This document shows positions 55,204-64,000 of a DNA stretch of 64,000 bases, piece after piece. This DNA comes from Deminuibacter sp966424055. GTDB taxonomy: Bacteria; Bacteroidota; Bacteroidia; Chitinophagales; Chitinophagaceae. The stretch spans positions 1-64,000 of the forward strand of contig CBJLMB010000033.1 of NCBI GenBank assembly GCA_966424055.1, read 5' to 3'. The position numbers and the translations under genes were made by a program. The notes beneath the pieces were generated by a model. The model made no database searches. It was not told the DNA's origin and was given only the letters and a program-made list of their open reading frames with translations. The first letter of the stretch is position 1; every line of letters starts with the position of its first letter.

Positions 55204-56121
55204 TTAGTTAAAACGCTGCCGGAATTCAATCGGAGATAGCTTCGTTTTAGTTTTAAACAACTTGCTGAATGATTGGGAGTGCTCAAATCCCAGCTCATAG
55301 GCGATCTCGCTTACTGACAGCGACGTCGTTGACAATTTTTCCTTTGCCTTTTCAATTAGCTTTTCGTGAATATGCTGCTGGGTGCTTTGTCCTGTTAACA
55401 CCTTAAGCAAGCCGCTGAGGTAATTGGGTGAAATATTGAGTTGTTCGGCAACATAAGTTACCGTAGGCAGGCCTTTTTGAAGCAGTTCTTCGTTATTGAA
55501 ATAAGCTGACAACACGGATTCTAATCGGTCAAGTACCTGGTGATTGACGATTTTCCGGGTGATGAACTGGCGATGATAAAAACGCTCAGTATAGGTGAGT
55601 AAAAGTTCGATCTGGGCAATAATAATATCCTGGCTGAACTGATCCACATTAGCACGGCATTCGTCGTCAATACGCTGCATGATACTAATAAGTAACGCTT
55701 CTTCTTTTGGAGAAAGAAATAAGGCCTCGTTTACAGAATAATCAAAATAGGCATATTTTTTAATGGTTTTAGCCAACGAAGTATTCCAAAGAAAATCGGG
55801 ATGGATCAATAAGTTCCATCCCGCCGGTTTGTTTTCCTGATTGTGATCCGTTTCTACACGCAGCACTTGGCCGGGTGACATACAGAACATGATCCCATTA
55901 TTAAAATCATAAACCTGCTGCCCATATTTCATTTTAACATTGAAATTCCGTTTCAGGGCAATAGAGTAAAAGTCCATGACCCGGCTGAACGGTGCAATGC
56001 ACTCCCGCCTGATATCCTCGAACCTCGCCACGCTTACCAGTGGATGCTCCGGTTTGGGCAGTCCCATAAACTCATGGAATTCACTAATGCTTTTAAGCCG
56101 TACAGGTGTATGATCAGGCAT
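55204..56121 (-). CDS. AraC-family transcriptional regulator, paralogue 1
   Basis: This 305-residue protein has an N-terminal AraC-binding-type domain with KYGQQVYDFNNGIMFCMSPG and PAGWNLLIHPDFLWNT (about 62-120), and a C-terminal double helix-turn-helix: YVAEQLNISPNYLSGLLKVL, then SVSEIAYELGFEHSQSFSKL. It is about as long as, and highly similar throughout to, the regulator at 57123. It lies 8 bp downstream of an NmrA-like oxidoreductase gene, so each regulator follows its own enzyme in a duplicated cassette. The inducer is unknown. Confidence 0.93.
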   Translation of the reverse strand: MPDHTPVRLKSISEFHEFMGLPKPEHPLVSVARFEDIRRECIAPFSRVMDFYSIALKRNFNVKMKYGQQVYDFNNGIMFCMSPGQVLRVETDHNQENKPAGWNLLIHPDFLWNTSLAKTIKKYAYFDYSVNEALFLSPKEEALLISIMQRIDDECRANVDQFSQDIIIAQIELLLTYTERFYHRQFITRKIVNHQVLDRLESVLSAYFNNEELLQKGLPTVTYVAEQLNISPNYLSGLLKVLTGQSTQQHIHEKLIEKAKEKLSTTSLSVSEIAYELGFEHSQSFSKLFKTKTKLSPIEFRQRFN

Positions 56122-56129
56122 AATGCAAT

Positions 56130-57017
56130 TTAATTTTTGTTATGGTAGGTTAAAGCAAATTCTTTAATAAACTCCGGAAGCTTCACTTTACCGGGTGCAG
56201 GCTTATGTTTTTCATAGTCGCTGCGCAGTAAGCCGCTGTGTATGGCTGCGCCCAGTTCAACCAATAGATCTGTAATAACCGCCGGCCGGCCTTGTGACAA
56301 CATGAAATCTTTCACCTGCTCATTGGTAAAGGTTAACCATTGCAGGTCCGGCTTGCCAATGGCCGCTCCGATCATCGCGGCCACTTCTGTGCAGGTATGT
56401 TCGTCGCTGGCTATATACTGTATTTTGCTTTCTGGGGAAGAGGCTGAAAGTTCTTCTGCCGCTGCTGCTGCGATGTCAAGCGGAGATACCATCACCAGTT
56501 TATCATCGCCTCCGAAGTTAGTGCCGATAATGCCCTGTTCCTTTATCATGCCCAAAAAGTTATATAGGTTGTAGTAAAAATATCCGGGGCGCAGGCAGGT
56601 AACAGCAATGCCTTCCAACTGATTTAAAATGCCCTCTGCCTGGTGCGACCCTACTATGATACCTGTACCCTTTTCCAGGTGGGCCCCATAGCTGCTTAGG
56701 TAAACAATATGCCTGAGGCCTGCACGCTTAGCCGCTTCAGCGTATGCAAGGGCTGTATTACGGTAATAGCCGGTCATGTCGGTGGCGGCAAAGTTGGGTG
56801 GTGTCATGCAGTAAGCTGCATCGGCGCCTTCAAACGTGATCGTCAAAAATGAGGCATCCTCCACCGATCCGATCGCGGCCCTTGCGCCCAGCGCCTCTAT
56901 TTGTTGTTGTTTATCTGCATTGTGGCTGATGATGGTCACTTCATGATCTTTGGCGATCAATTCCTGCGCCAGCGGCTTACTGATATTTCCTAAGGAACCT
57001 GTTAAAACTATTTTCAT
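56130..57017 (-). CDS. NmrA-like NAD(P)-binding oxidoreductase
   Basis: This 295-residue Rossmann-fold protein begins MKIVLTGSLGNISKPLAQEL with the GxxGxxS/P-type nucleotide-binding loop. ITFEGADAAYCMTPPNF and RHIVYLSSYGAHL are usual for NmrA-like/SDR a proteins, and the tail KLPEFIKEFALTYHNK is shared with the broken paralogue at 58062. The substrate is unknown. It sits directly before AraC paralogue 1 in the same direction. Confidence 0.85.
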   Translation of the reverse strand: MKIVLTGSLGNISKPLAQELIAKDHEVTIISHNADKQQQIEALGARAAIGSVEDASFLTITFEGADAAYCMTPPNFAATDMTGYYRNTALAYAEAAKRAGLRHIVYLSSYGAHLEKGTGIIVGSHQAEGILNQLEGIAVTCLRPGYFYYNLYNFLGMIKEQGIIGTNFGGDDKLVMVSPLDIAAAAAEELSASSPESKIQYIASDEHTCTEVAAMIGAAIGKPDLQWLTFTNEQVKDFMLSQGRPAVITDLLVELGAAIHSGLLRSDYEKHKPAPGKVKLPEFIKEFALTYHNKN

Positions 57018-57122
57018 ACCGTGTCAATTTGATGACACAAATATCTCCAGCATTGCTGAGGTGCCTGTAGCCGGATATACGATTGTTGTAGCCGAATATA
57101 AGGTTACAATGAAAGTCGTTGC

Positions 57123-58046
57123 TTAATTGAACGAAGCACGGAAAGCCAGGGGACTTAAGTTGGTTTTGCTTTTGAAAAGTTTGCTAAAAGACTGCAGGTG
57201 TTCAAAGCCTAGCTCATAGGCAATCTCGCTTATTGTCAGATCGGTTGTGGATAGCTTCTCTTTAGCCAGTTCGATCAACCTGCTGTGCAGATGCTGTTGC
57301 GTGTTTTGGCCGGTTAGGGATTTGAGCAAATTACTAAGATAACCTGGTGAAATGTGTAAGCTTTCAGCGATCCAGGCAACGCTGGGCAGCCCATTTTGCG
57401 TCAGCGCACCGCTGTTAAAATAATTGGTAAGCAAATCTTCCAGCTTACTAAGTATTTCATGATTCGCCATCTTTCGGGTAATGAACTGCCGCTGGTAAAA
57501 TCGCTCAGAATAGGTTAAAAATAGTTCCAGCTGGGCAATGATCACGCTTTGACTGAACCGGTCAATATTAGAAAGATATTCTTGCTTGATATCCTGCACG
57601 ATATCCGTGAGCATAGCTTCTTCTTTGTCCGAAAGATAGAGCGCTTCATACACAGAATAACCGAAGAACTCATACCGGCGAATGGTTTTAGCGAGTGGAG
57701 TATGCCACAAAAAGTCCGGATGCACCAGCAACATCCATCCTTCCGGGCGATGTGTTGCCTCGCCTGCTTCAAATTCAACACTGAAAACCTGGCCCGGTGC
57801 CATAAAGAACAATACACCATTGTCAAAATCGCTGGCCTGCTGGCCATATTTGAATTTAACGTTGCTCACCCTTTTCATCGAGATAGCATAAAAGTCATAG
57901 ACAATGCTGAATGGGCTTTTGCCCAGGGGCCTGGTCAGGTCGTCCATCTGTACCAGGCTGATCAGGGGGTGTGCGGGGTTGGGCAGGCCTGCCGCCCGGT
58001 GATACTCGGTGATCGAATGAAAGTGATATAGCTGATGATTTTTCAA
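57123..58046 (-). CDS. AraC-family transcriptional regulator, paralogue 2
   Basis: This 307-residue protein is the near-double of paralogue 1: KYGQQASDFDNGVLFFMAPG, PEGWMLLVHPDFLWHT, then ESLHISPGYLSNLLKSLTGQ and TISEIAYELGFEHLQSFSKL, and the same ending LSPLAFRASFN. It starts 15 bp after the end of the frameshifted NmrA-like gene. It presumably arose with that gene by tandem duplication. Confidence 0.93.
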   Translation of the reverse strand: MKNHQLYHFHSITEYHRAAGLPNPAHPLISLVQMDDLTRPLGKSPFSIVYDFYAISMKRVSNVKFKYGQQASDFDNGVLFFMAPGQVFSVEFEAGEATHRPEGWMLLVHPDFLWHTPLAKTIRRYEFFGYSVYEALYLSDKEEAMLTDIVQDIKQEYLSNIDRFSQSVIIAQLELFLTYSERFYQRQFITRKMANHEILSKLEDLLTNYFNSGALTQNGLPSVAWIAESLHISPGYLSNLLKSLTGQNTQQHLHSRLIELAKEKLSTTDLTISEIAYELGFEHLQSFSKLFKSKTNLSPLAFRASFN

Positions 58047-58061
58047 GGCAAATAAAATTCG

Positions 58062-58989
58062 TTATTTCTGATGATAAACTATCGCAAATTCTTTGGCGAA
58101 ATCCCTGAGCTTCACCTCTCCCATTTTAGGATGCGAACGATGGAAATGCTCCAGGGGCTTGCCGCTGTGCATAACCGACTGCATTTCAACCAGCGTCTTC
58201 GCTAATTTTTCCGGTACTTTCGCCATCTTCAATCCCTGCAGCATCTCTTTGTCGGTGAGCAGTATCCACCTGAGCCAGGGCTTGCCTACTGCAGTACCGA
58301 TGATCCGGGCGGCTTCATTACAGGTCATTTCTTCGCTGCCCACATAACGGATGGTCTTCTTTTCCGGCGACAGCTGCAGTTCTTCAGCCACTGCGTCTGC
58401 AATATCCTTTGGCGATACAAAAACGATGCGGTCATCCCCCCCCGTAATTGCCCATCAGTAATCCGGTTTTACCTGTTAGCAAGGCCCGGAGCCCGTTATA
58501 CCGCAAGGTCAGGTATTTGCCTATAATGCCTTTACCTTTTATTAAATCGATCGACTGGTAAAAGTTGGTATAAAAAGATGCCGGCCGCATAATGGTCAAT
58601 GATGTGTCCAGCCCGTCGAAAAGATGTTCTACGTTTTCTGCCTTTACCAGGTCTGCCGCCCAGCCGCTTAAAACAACCACCCTTTTGACCTGTGTGTCTT
58701 TTAGCGATTGCACATAGCTCTGCGCTGCCCGGTGCATGTAAGCGCCCAGGTCCGGCTCTGTGAAGCTCAGCGGGATCATAGCATAAACTGCATCGGCTCC
58801 TTTGAACGTTTCGGTAAGAAATGCAGGATCTGTAATTGAACCGATAGCAGCTGTTGCTCCCAACCGTGCAATGTCAGCCTGTTTTTTAGAGTCACTACTC
58901 ACAACGGTCACCTTGTGTCCCTGGCTGACCAGCAGCACTGTTAATGGCCGGCTGATGTTGCCTAAGGACCCGGTTACAATAACATTCAT
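58062..58989 (-). pseudogene. NmrA-like oxidoreductase paralogue broken at a G8 run
   Basis: Two frames together encode one NmrA-like protein. The first part (58989-58432) runs MNVIVTGSLGNISRPLTVLL to LLMGNYGGG; the second continues with the paralogue's wording (RIVFVSPKDIADAVAEEL) and carries EEMTCNEAARIIGTAVGKPW and KLRDFAKEFAIVYHQK. The break is at eight C on the + strand (58436-58443). Seven would restore GGDD as in the intact copy at 56130. The protein would be about 309 residues. The homopolymer could be a sequencing error, a fixed mutation or a slippage-prone switch. The SDR gene ends 6 bp upstream. Confidence 0.8.
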
Positions 58990-58995
58990 CTTTGC

Positions 58996-59886
58996 TTATT
59001 TAGTGTAAATACCTTTTTCAATGTCCTCCAGCAGGGAAGCATGGCTTGGCCGCCAGCTTACATGTGCCTGTGTCCACTGGCTGGATGCGGGACAATCAAT
59101 AGCAGCCATTTGCGCAAACCAGCCAAAATGTGCTGCTGCAGCTTCGGGTGCAATGGATGCTACCGGCAGGTTCAGCTGTTTGCCTATTGTTTCAGCTATC
59201 GACTTTACAGTGATGGCTTCTTCAGCTGCAGCATGATAACGGGCAGCAGGTGCCGCATTTTCCAGTGCCAGCCGGAAAAGCAGGGCTGCATCCAGGCGGT
59301 GCACTGCATTCCAGTGGTTGAGCCCTTCACCGATATAGCCTGAAACACCTTTCTCCTTAGCGATATTTACGAGTATGGGAATGAACCCATGCTTGTCGCC
59401 GTAGCCATGCACAGATGGTGATAAGCGAACAGATGCCGCACGAACACCCAGAGCGGCGACAGTATCGGCCGTTTGTTCGGAAGCGCGCGGCCAGGCCGGG
59501 TTAAAAGCGGGAATGATATCTTCGGTGGCCAGTTGGCCGGGACTTACCAACGCAGTGCCCGAAGTGACAATAAACGGGCGATCGGAACCGGCTAGTACAT
59601 TGCCGATGGTTTCAATAGCTACTTTGTCTACCCGGCAAACTTCAGGAAAGCGGGTGAAATCATGAATGAAGCCAGCATGGATGACGCCATCTGCTTTTGC
59701 GGCACCGCTGCGCAGGCTGTCGAGATCTTCCAGGTCGCCCTGGTGAACATCAGCCCCTGCACCGGCCAGCTTTTGCGCCGAGGCTTCGGAGCGTGCTAAC
59801 CCCAGCACCTGGTGACCTGCATTTAATAATTCCTGTACGATGGCAGTACCGACAAAGCCGGTAGCCCCTGTGACGAAAACGCGCAT
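58996..59886 (-). CDS. SDR-type NAD-dependent epimerase/dehydratase-like protein
   Basis: The protein has 296 residues from ATG 59886 (MRVFVTGATGFVG), preferred over the ATG at 59910, which adds an unrelated MYQQKNTT. It has the Rossmann loop GATGFVGTAIVQEL, HQGDLEDLDSL (Asp of the adenine pocket), VIHAGFIHDF, and RLSPSVHGYGDKHGF. It belongs to the extended SDR group often annotated as NAD-dependent epimerase; the YxxxK pair is not evident. It is the first gene of the minus-strand run that continues into the broken NmrA-like gene 6 bp away. Confidence 0.85.
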   Translation of the reverse strand: MRVFVTGATGFVGTAIVQELLNAGHQVLGLARSEASAQKLAGAGADVHQGDLEDLDSLRSGAAKADGVIHAGFIHDFTRFPEVCRVDKVAIETIGNVLAGSDRPFIVTSGTALVSPGQLATEDIIPAFNPAWPRASEQTADTVAALGVRAASVRLSPSVHGYGDKHGFIPILVNIAKEKGVSGYIGEGLNHWNAVHRLDAALLFRLALENAAPAARYHAAAEEAITVKSIAETIGKQLNLPVASIAPEAAAAHFGWFAQMAAIDCPASSQWTQAHVSWRPSHASLLEDIEKGIYTK

Positions 59887-60098
59887 AGTTGTATTTTTTT
59901 GCTGATACAAAAATCCGCGTTAGTCTTCACCCGTATTTATCCAAATCTGCGTTTGGTTTAGCCGAAAAGCAGGTCAGACCGAGTGATCTGAAAGTTTTAT
60001 CTTCGTAGTGGCTTTCAGTTTCGGCAGACAGGAAAGCATTTCAAATTCCCCGCCTGTCTAAAAGCTGTAATCCGTTAGCAGCAATTTAAACGCAGGGC

Positions 60099-61088
60099 AT
60101 GAAAATACTTATCACCGGAACAAGCGGACATTTAGGGGAAGCAATTGCCAGACTATTAAAGTCAAACAATGGTGATTACATCGGGCTTGACATAAAGCCA
60201 TCAGCATTCACTACCCATGTTGGTTCAATTACTGACAAAGAATTGATAAGCAGCTTGGTGAAAAAAGTTGACTTTATTATTCACACGGCAACGCTTCACA
60301 AACCGCACGTTGGAACACATTCAAATCAGGATTTTGTGGATACCAACATTACAGGAACGTTGACTTTGTTAGAAGAAGCCCGGGCGCAAAACATAAAAGG
60401 GTTTATTTACACAAGTACAACGAGTACATTTGGCGATATGCTGACACCAAAGCCAGGTGAACCGGCAATTTGGATAACTGAAAAAACGATTGACATTCCA
60501 AAGAATATTTACGGCGTTACCAAAAATGCAGCAGAAGACCTTTGCCAATTGTTTTATCGCAATCATAAGCTGCCTTGTTTGGTTTTAAAAACATCACGTT
60601 TCTTCCCTGAAGAAGATGATAAAAAAGCAGTAAGAGATAAGTATGACGATTTGAATATTAAAGCAATTGAATACTTATATCGCAGGGTAGACATTGAGGA
60701 TGTTGTAACGGCTCACTTACTGGCGGTTGACAAAGTACAAAAAATTGGTTTTGGCAAATATATTATTAGTGCAACTTCACCATTTGAGCAACATCATTTA
60801 ATGGATCTTCACACGAATGCTAATGCTGTAGTTGAGAAATTATTTCCTGAATTTAAAGACATATTCAAACGTAAGGGCTGGAAAATGCATCCACAAATTG
60901 ACCGTGTTTATGTAAATGCAAAGGCAAGACAAGAATTAGGCTGGAAACCTAAATATGACTTCGGCTATATTTTGAATTGTATTGCGGCAGACAAAGACTT
61001 TCGCAGTCAGTTATCGCTTGACATAGGAATAAAGGGTTATCATGAGGAGACCTTTACGGAAGGGCCATATCCTGTGCTTGATATATAG
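60099..61088 (+). CDS. NAD-dependent epimerase/dehydratase family protein (extended SDR)
   Basis: This 329-residue protein begins MKILITGTSGHLGEAIARLL with the GxxGxxG loop. VDFIIHTATLHKPHV and YTSTTSTFGD follow, and then the catalytic-type YGVTK (Tyr-x3-Lys) in NIYGVTKNAAEDLC. The C-terminal half (QELGWKPKYDFGYIL) is typical of sugar-nucleotide epimerase-like proteins. The substrate is not predictable. It stands alone, divergent from the SDR gene at 58996. Confidence 0.85.
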   Translation: MKILITGTSGHLGEAIARLLKSNNGDYIGLDIKPSAFTTHVGSITDKELISSLVKKVDFIIHTATLHKPHVGTHSNQDFVDTNITGTLTLLEEARAQNIKGFIYTSTTSTFGDMLTPKPGEPAIWITEKTIDIPKNIYGVTKNAAEDLCQLFYRNHKLPCLVLKTSRFFPEEDDKKAVRDKYDDLNIKAIEYLYRRVDIEDVVTAHLLAVDKVQKIGFGKYIISATSPFEQHHLMDLHTNANAVVEKLFPEFKDIFKRKGWKMHPQIDRVYVNAKARQELGWKPKYDFGYILNCIAADKDFRSQLSLDIGIKGYHEETFTEGPYPVLDI

Positions 61089-61291
61089 AAACTGCGAACA
61101 AATGCTTGTTGCCATAGCGGCTGATTCAAGGCATTCAGGTCTGGGTTTATCTTTTTCCTAGCACAACACCTTGCTTGATGAAAACGGATAAAACTAAATC
61201 AGGATCATTGGTTCAATCAGCCTTCCCTAAGCTTTTATGACTTTGACCTTGATGAAGATGAAACTCTATTAGAGCGTAAGATCGCATGTTT

Positions 61292-62275
61292 TCATGGCTT
61301 CAGAATAATACTTCCGGTCGTTTTACGCGTCTCCAGGTCGGTATGCGCTGTGGCGGCATCTCTTAAAGCATAAACAGTTGGTTTTTCCAGTTGAAAGATA
61401 CCACTGCGGATCAGATCAAATATTTCTTCAAGGCCCTTTCCTGACCGGTCCTGGTAAGCAGGGTCATTATTCAGTATAGCGCGGACAAACCGAACGTTGC
61501 TATGTTCCCTTTCCAAACTTGCTAAATCGGGCATTCCCGATGTCCAGCCATAGAAAACTGCACTGCCGCCATCCTTAACCAACGCTACAGATATATCGAA
61601 CGTTGCTTTACCAACACCGTCATAGACCACATCAATGCCTTTGCCGCCAGTAATGGCTGTTACTTCCTTTGAAAGATCTTCGGATTGCAGATCGATCACG
61701 TGTGTGTAACCCCGCATTAATGCCAGTTGTTTTTTCGCCGCTCTGCCAACGGTACCGATCACCGTAGCACCCAGCTGCTTGGCCCAGGCACTGAGCAAGC
61801 TTCCTACGCCACCAGTCATGGCGTGGATCAGCACGACTTCACCAGGTTTAACGATATGGCTATGTTTAAGCAGCATGCGGGCGGTCAGCCCTTTGATCAT
61901 TACAGATGCAGCCTGCTCAAAGCTAATATCATCGGGCAACCTGAATAGCTCGTCTGCTTTGATCAGCCGCTTTTCGGCATATGCACCGGGCGAAGTATAG
62001 TACGCCACGCGGTCGCCTGCGGTAAATGAGGTAATTTCGTCACCAACAGCTTCTACCACGCCTGCTGCTTCCAATTCAATAGGGCCGGGATAGGCTGGCA
62101 TTGGAAAGCTGCCATTCCTGAAAAAAATATCTAAAAAATTCACGCCTATTGCCTTTTGAGTAATTTGTACTTCGTGCAGTCCCGGTGCCGTCAGTTCAGT
62201 CGCCTGGTATTTCAACACATCAGGTTCACCTGGTTTTTCAATACGGACAATGTTGGTCGTTTGTGTGGTTTTCAT
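61292..62275 (-). CDS. Zinc-independent quinone oxidoreductase-like MDR protein
   Basis: This 327-residue protein of the medium-chain dehydrogenase/reductase superfamily has the quinone reductase pattern: GVNFLDIFFRNGSFPMPAYP (about 43-62), GLEAAGVV-like ELEAAGVVEAVGDE, GLTARMLLKHS, HAMTGGVGSLLSAWAKQLGA with the NADPH-binding GGVGS loop, and DVVYDGVGKATFD. The structural zinc cysteines are absent. It would reduce quinones or enones with NADPH. It is divergent from an HxlR-type regulator, the usual partner of such redox genes. Confidence 0.9.
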   Translation of the reverse strand: MKTTQTTNIVRIEKPGEPDVLKYQATELTAPGLHEVQITQKAIGVNFLDIFFRNGSFPMPAYPGPIELEAAGVVEAVGDEITSFTAGDRVAYYTSPGAYAEKRLIKADELFRLPDDISFEQAASVMIKGLTARMLLKHSHIVKPGEVVLIHAMTGGVGSLLSAWAKQLGATVIGTVGRAAKKQLALMRGYTHVIDLQSEDLSKEVTAITGGKGIDVVYDGVGKATFDISVALVKDGGSAVFYGWTSGMPDLASLEREHSNVRFVRAILNNDPAYQDRSGKGLEEIFDLIRSGIFQLEKPTVYALRDAATAHTDLETRKTTGSIILKP

Positions 62276-62300
62276 ATTCCAAAATTAGCAGTGGTCGTTT

Positions 62301-62353
62301 TACAAAAGATATTACTTTCCTCGTGGGAAGTACTTCCCTGCCGGGAAGTGGCC
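62301..62353. promoter_or_regulatory. Divergent operator region with GGGAAG/CTTCCC half-sites
   Basis: A perfect 14-bp palindrome GGGAAGTACTTCCC (62325-62338) is followed by another inverted pair, CTTCCC-TGCC-GGGAAG (62333-62348), and preceded by TTTCC. Alternating half-sites thus fill the space between the divergent oxidoreductase and HxlR genes. On the minus strand TATCTTTTG (about 62302-62310) is a near match to the Bacteroidota -7 element TAnnTTTG for the oxidoreductase. Binding by the adjacent HxlR protein is the natural inference. Confidence 0.5.
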
Positions 62354-62365
62354 TATCTTTACATC

Positions 62366-62749
62366 ATGGGAAATACAGCGGCAACAGGACATCTTTCTGA
62401 TGATTGCAGGTTACATTTTAAGGCAATACATGATACACAGGATATCTTAAGTGGTAAATGGAAAGTGCTCATTATTGCGATACTGTCTTTTGGCAAAAGG
62501 CGCTACCTGGAGCTGCAACGGCAGGTAGAAGGGATCGGCCCTAAAATGCTTTCCAAAGAACTACAGGAACTGGAGATCAATGGTCTTGTCAGCCGTACGG
62601 TTCTCCATACAAAGCCCATAACAGTAGAATACGAGTTGACGGATTACGGGAAAACGCTGAAGCCTCTCACGGATGAAATGGCGGCCTGGGGTAAACAGCA
62701 CCGGGAAAAGATCAAAGAATCTATGAGAAGAAATAACAAAGATGAATAA
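62366..62749 (+). CDS. HxlR-family winged-helix transcriptional regulator
   Basis: The protein has 127 residues from ATG 62366. The frame is open back to 62156, but the earlier part overlaps the oxidoreductase gene and is not family-like. HxlR hallmarks are DILSGKWKVLIIAILSFGKR (about 27-46), RYLELQRQVEGIGPKMLSKE, LQELEINGLVSRTV and VEYELTDYGKTLKPL. Such proteins are redox- or aldehyde/quinone-sensing regulators, often divergent from a reductase gene, as here. Confidence 0.9.
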   Translation: MGNTAATGHLSDDCRLHFKAIHDTQDILSGKWKVLIIAILSFGKRRYLELQRQVEGIGPKMLSKELQELEINGLVSRTVLHTKPITVEYELTDYGKTLKPLTDEMAAWGKQHREKIKESMRRNNKDE

Positions 62750-64000
62750 GCGCCAACATGAACCCGTTCGAAATGTATTTGCATCAAATATGTTGAAGAC
62801 AAAGCGTACGGCCAGCATTGGATGCAGTTAAAGATTTCACACCGCAACCATCCGGATTTGAATCGCAAATAACGCTCTTTGGTTACAATCTGCACGCTCG
62901 ATTTTCTTAAAAAAATACTTTCACCAGGTCTTTGTATTATAGTGCCGCACTGCAGCTTCATTCCGGACGGAAGGAGCTATTGATAAAGTAAGGCATGTGT
63001 TTCACCTGCTGGGAAAATTTGTTAATACAGGTGGTGAAAAAAGGCCATCGCTATTTTTTCTCCTCGGATCAAAAAGGTTTCATGGACAAAAGCTGGTAAA
63101 CCTGGGATAAACACGCCTATATGATCCACTAAGCGAGATTGAAGTATATACAGTCGCGAGACGTCATAGAGATGACTTTGTTTTTAGCCCCGAAATATCT
63201 ATTTTACTGCTCATCCGTATTGGAAATAATGCTGACTTATGCGAAACAAATCTTCTGAAATTGCTGTTCTGCCTGTTGAAAAGATCGTTCTTCCTCCAAA
63301 TATATCTCATGACGTTGAGCTTGTAAATGGAGGCCGTGCACGTATAAAATTACTCGATGATCGCATTGAAATTGTAGCTATTGAGTACCATTATTTCCAT
63401 ATGATCCCTTTCGTTTCCAACTAGGTCGAGTTTGGGTTTTTATTCCGCAAAGCAAAAATTAGACGGAAACAGGCAGAGCGTAAAATATGGCTCAATTGCG
63501 GCGAAACGCTAATTTCAGTACGGTACCAAAAAATATTCGCGTAGCACTGAAGAACGGATGCCATGCAACAATAATTATAGAAGCAGGCAAAATCTGTAAT
63601 TGGTGAAAAATGCAATGATTACTCGGTACTTCCAAAATCAGGCAATGCAGTTTTTGTTCGACTTGCTTAAGATGCCTGCTTCTATTACCCGCCTTTGTTG
63701 AGCGACTGGTTATTGTCACTACCATAAAATTACTCCCTCTTCTTCAGTGAATTTACCATGAAATCCCGATGATCCCCAATGGCAGGCATTTATGCACAAT
63801 GTACAAGGCTATTGGCTGATCGCAACATATGCTGGACTAATTGCGCGATAAAATGGCCGGCAAATCGCCAATAGCATAGAGTGGGACGTTCATTATCCAT
63901 TCCTCCTTTCTATAATCAGAAAGGGAAGTCCGCAAAGCCATTTGGGGTTGGTATTTTTGATAATAGAATTTCAAGCTTTTGGATCTGAGGTTTTCGGCTG
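62750..64000. other. Terminal 1.25 kb without a convincing gene
   Basis: Only short open frames are found. The longest + strand frame, 63239-63424 (61 codons, MRNKSSEIAVLPVEKIVLPP...), has reasonable codon use but no recognisable family and no supporting signals. No terminator, repeat or RNA gene is evident. Confidence 0.4.

Noticed and set aside
62156..62365. 70-residue N-terminal extension of the HxlR regulator
   Set aside because: It overlaps the oxidoreductase gene and the operator region. The HxlR family begins at the internal ATG 62366.
63239..63424. 61-codon + frame near the right end
   Set aside because: It has no recognisable domain, no neighbour context and only moderate codon quality; not enough to call a gene.

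Overview
The window looks like chromosomal DNA from a member of the Bacteroidota, most likely the family Chitinophagaceae (Chitinophaga/Niastella type). The reasons are three SusC/SusD pairs, a hybrid two-component sensor of the polysaccharide-utilization type, lipoproteins with Cys-Lys-Lys starts, AT-rich start regions without Shine-Dalgarno sequences, terpene synthases of the kind known from Chitinophaga, and a peptide with the Bacteroidota class I lanthipeptide leader motif. There are no rRNA or tRNA genes, no CRISPR array and no intact insertion sequence.

Region 1 (1-28,110) is a large glycan-utilization locus. A first + strand operon (101-9,904) holds SusC, SusD, a DUF1735-type surface lipoprotein, a LacZ-like GH2 and a GH16, and ends at a strong bidirectional terminator. 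A second GH2 (10,064-12,502) is divergent from a hybrid sensor/AraC regulator (12,969-17,048). Then come a GH31 with a PA14 insert, SusC, SusD, a GH29 and a GH5 of the GWNLGN type (17,328-28,106). Endo-glucanase, alpha-xylosidase-like GH31, beta-galactosidases and alpha-fucosidase together match the bonds of fucogalacto-xyloglucan, so xyloglucan is the best guess for the substrate. This is an inference, not a demonstration.

Region 2 (28,110-40,010) starts with an imperfect tandem repeat. A minus-strand SusC/SusD pair follows that has no enzyme beside it but carries a promoter and two LacI-like palindromes far upstream. Next are ordinary accessory genes: a Bcr/CflA-type MFS exporter, a VOC protein, a DoxX-like protein, and a run of two DUF4440-like proteins, an outer-membrane-like protein and an M20 amidohydrolase.

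Region 3 (40,010-55,200) is AT-rich, gene-poor and full of relics: an integrase fragment abutting an AraC fragment, a frameshifted response regulator, a LamG tail in front of a GH18 endoglycosidase, and transposase-like scraps. Embedded in it are three class I terpene synthases (49,254-54,680), each with a DD motif, an NSE-type triad and an Arg exactly 46 residues upstream of that triad. Between the second and third synthase lies a 52-codon gene (52,581-52,739) for a probable class I lanthipeptide precursor, followed by a strong terminator. No lanthipeptide-modifying enzyme and no prenyl-diphosphate synthase is visible in the window, so both systems would need partners elsewhere. The first synthase appears to have lost one base near its 5' end.

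Region 4 (55,200-62,750) holds oxidoreductases and their regulators: a duplicated NmrA-like/AraC cassette in which one NmrA-like copy is broken at an 8-base G run, two SDR epimerase-like proteins, and a divergent quinone oxidoreductase/HxlR pair with GGGAAG/CTTCCC half-sites between them. The last 1.25 kb shows no convincing gene.
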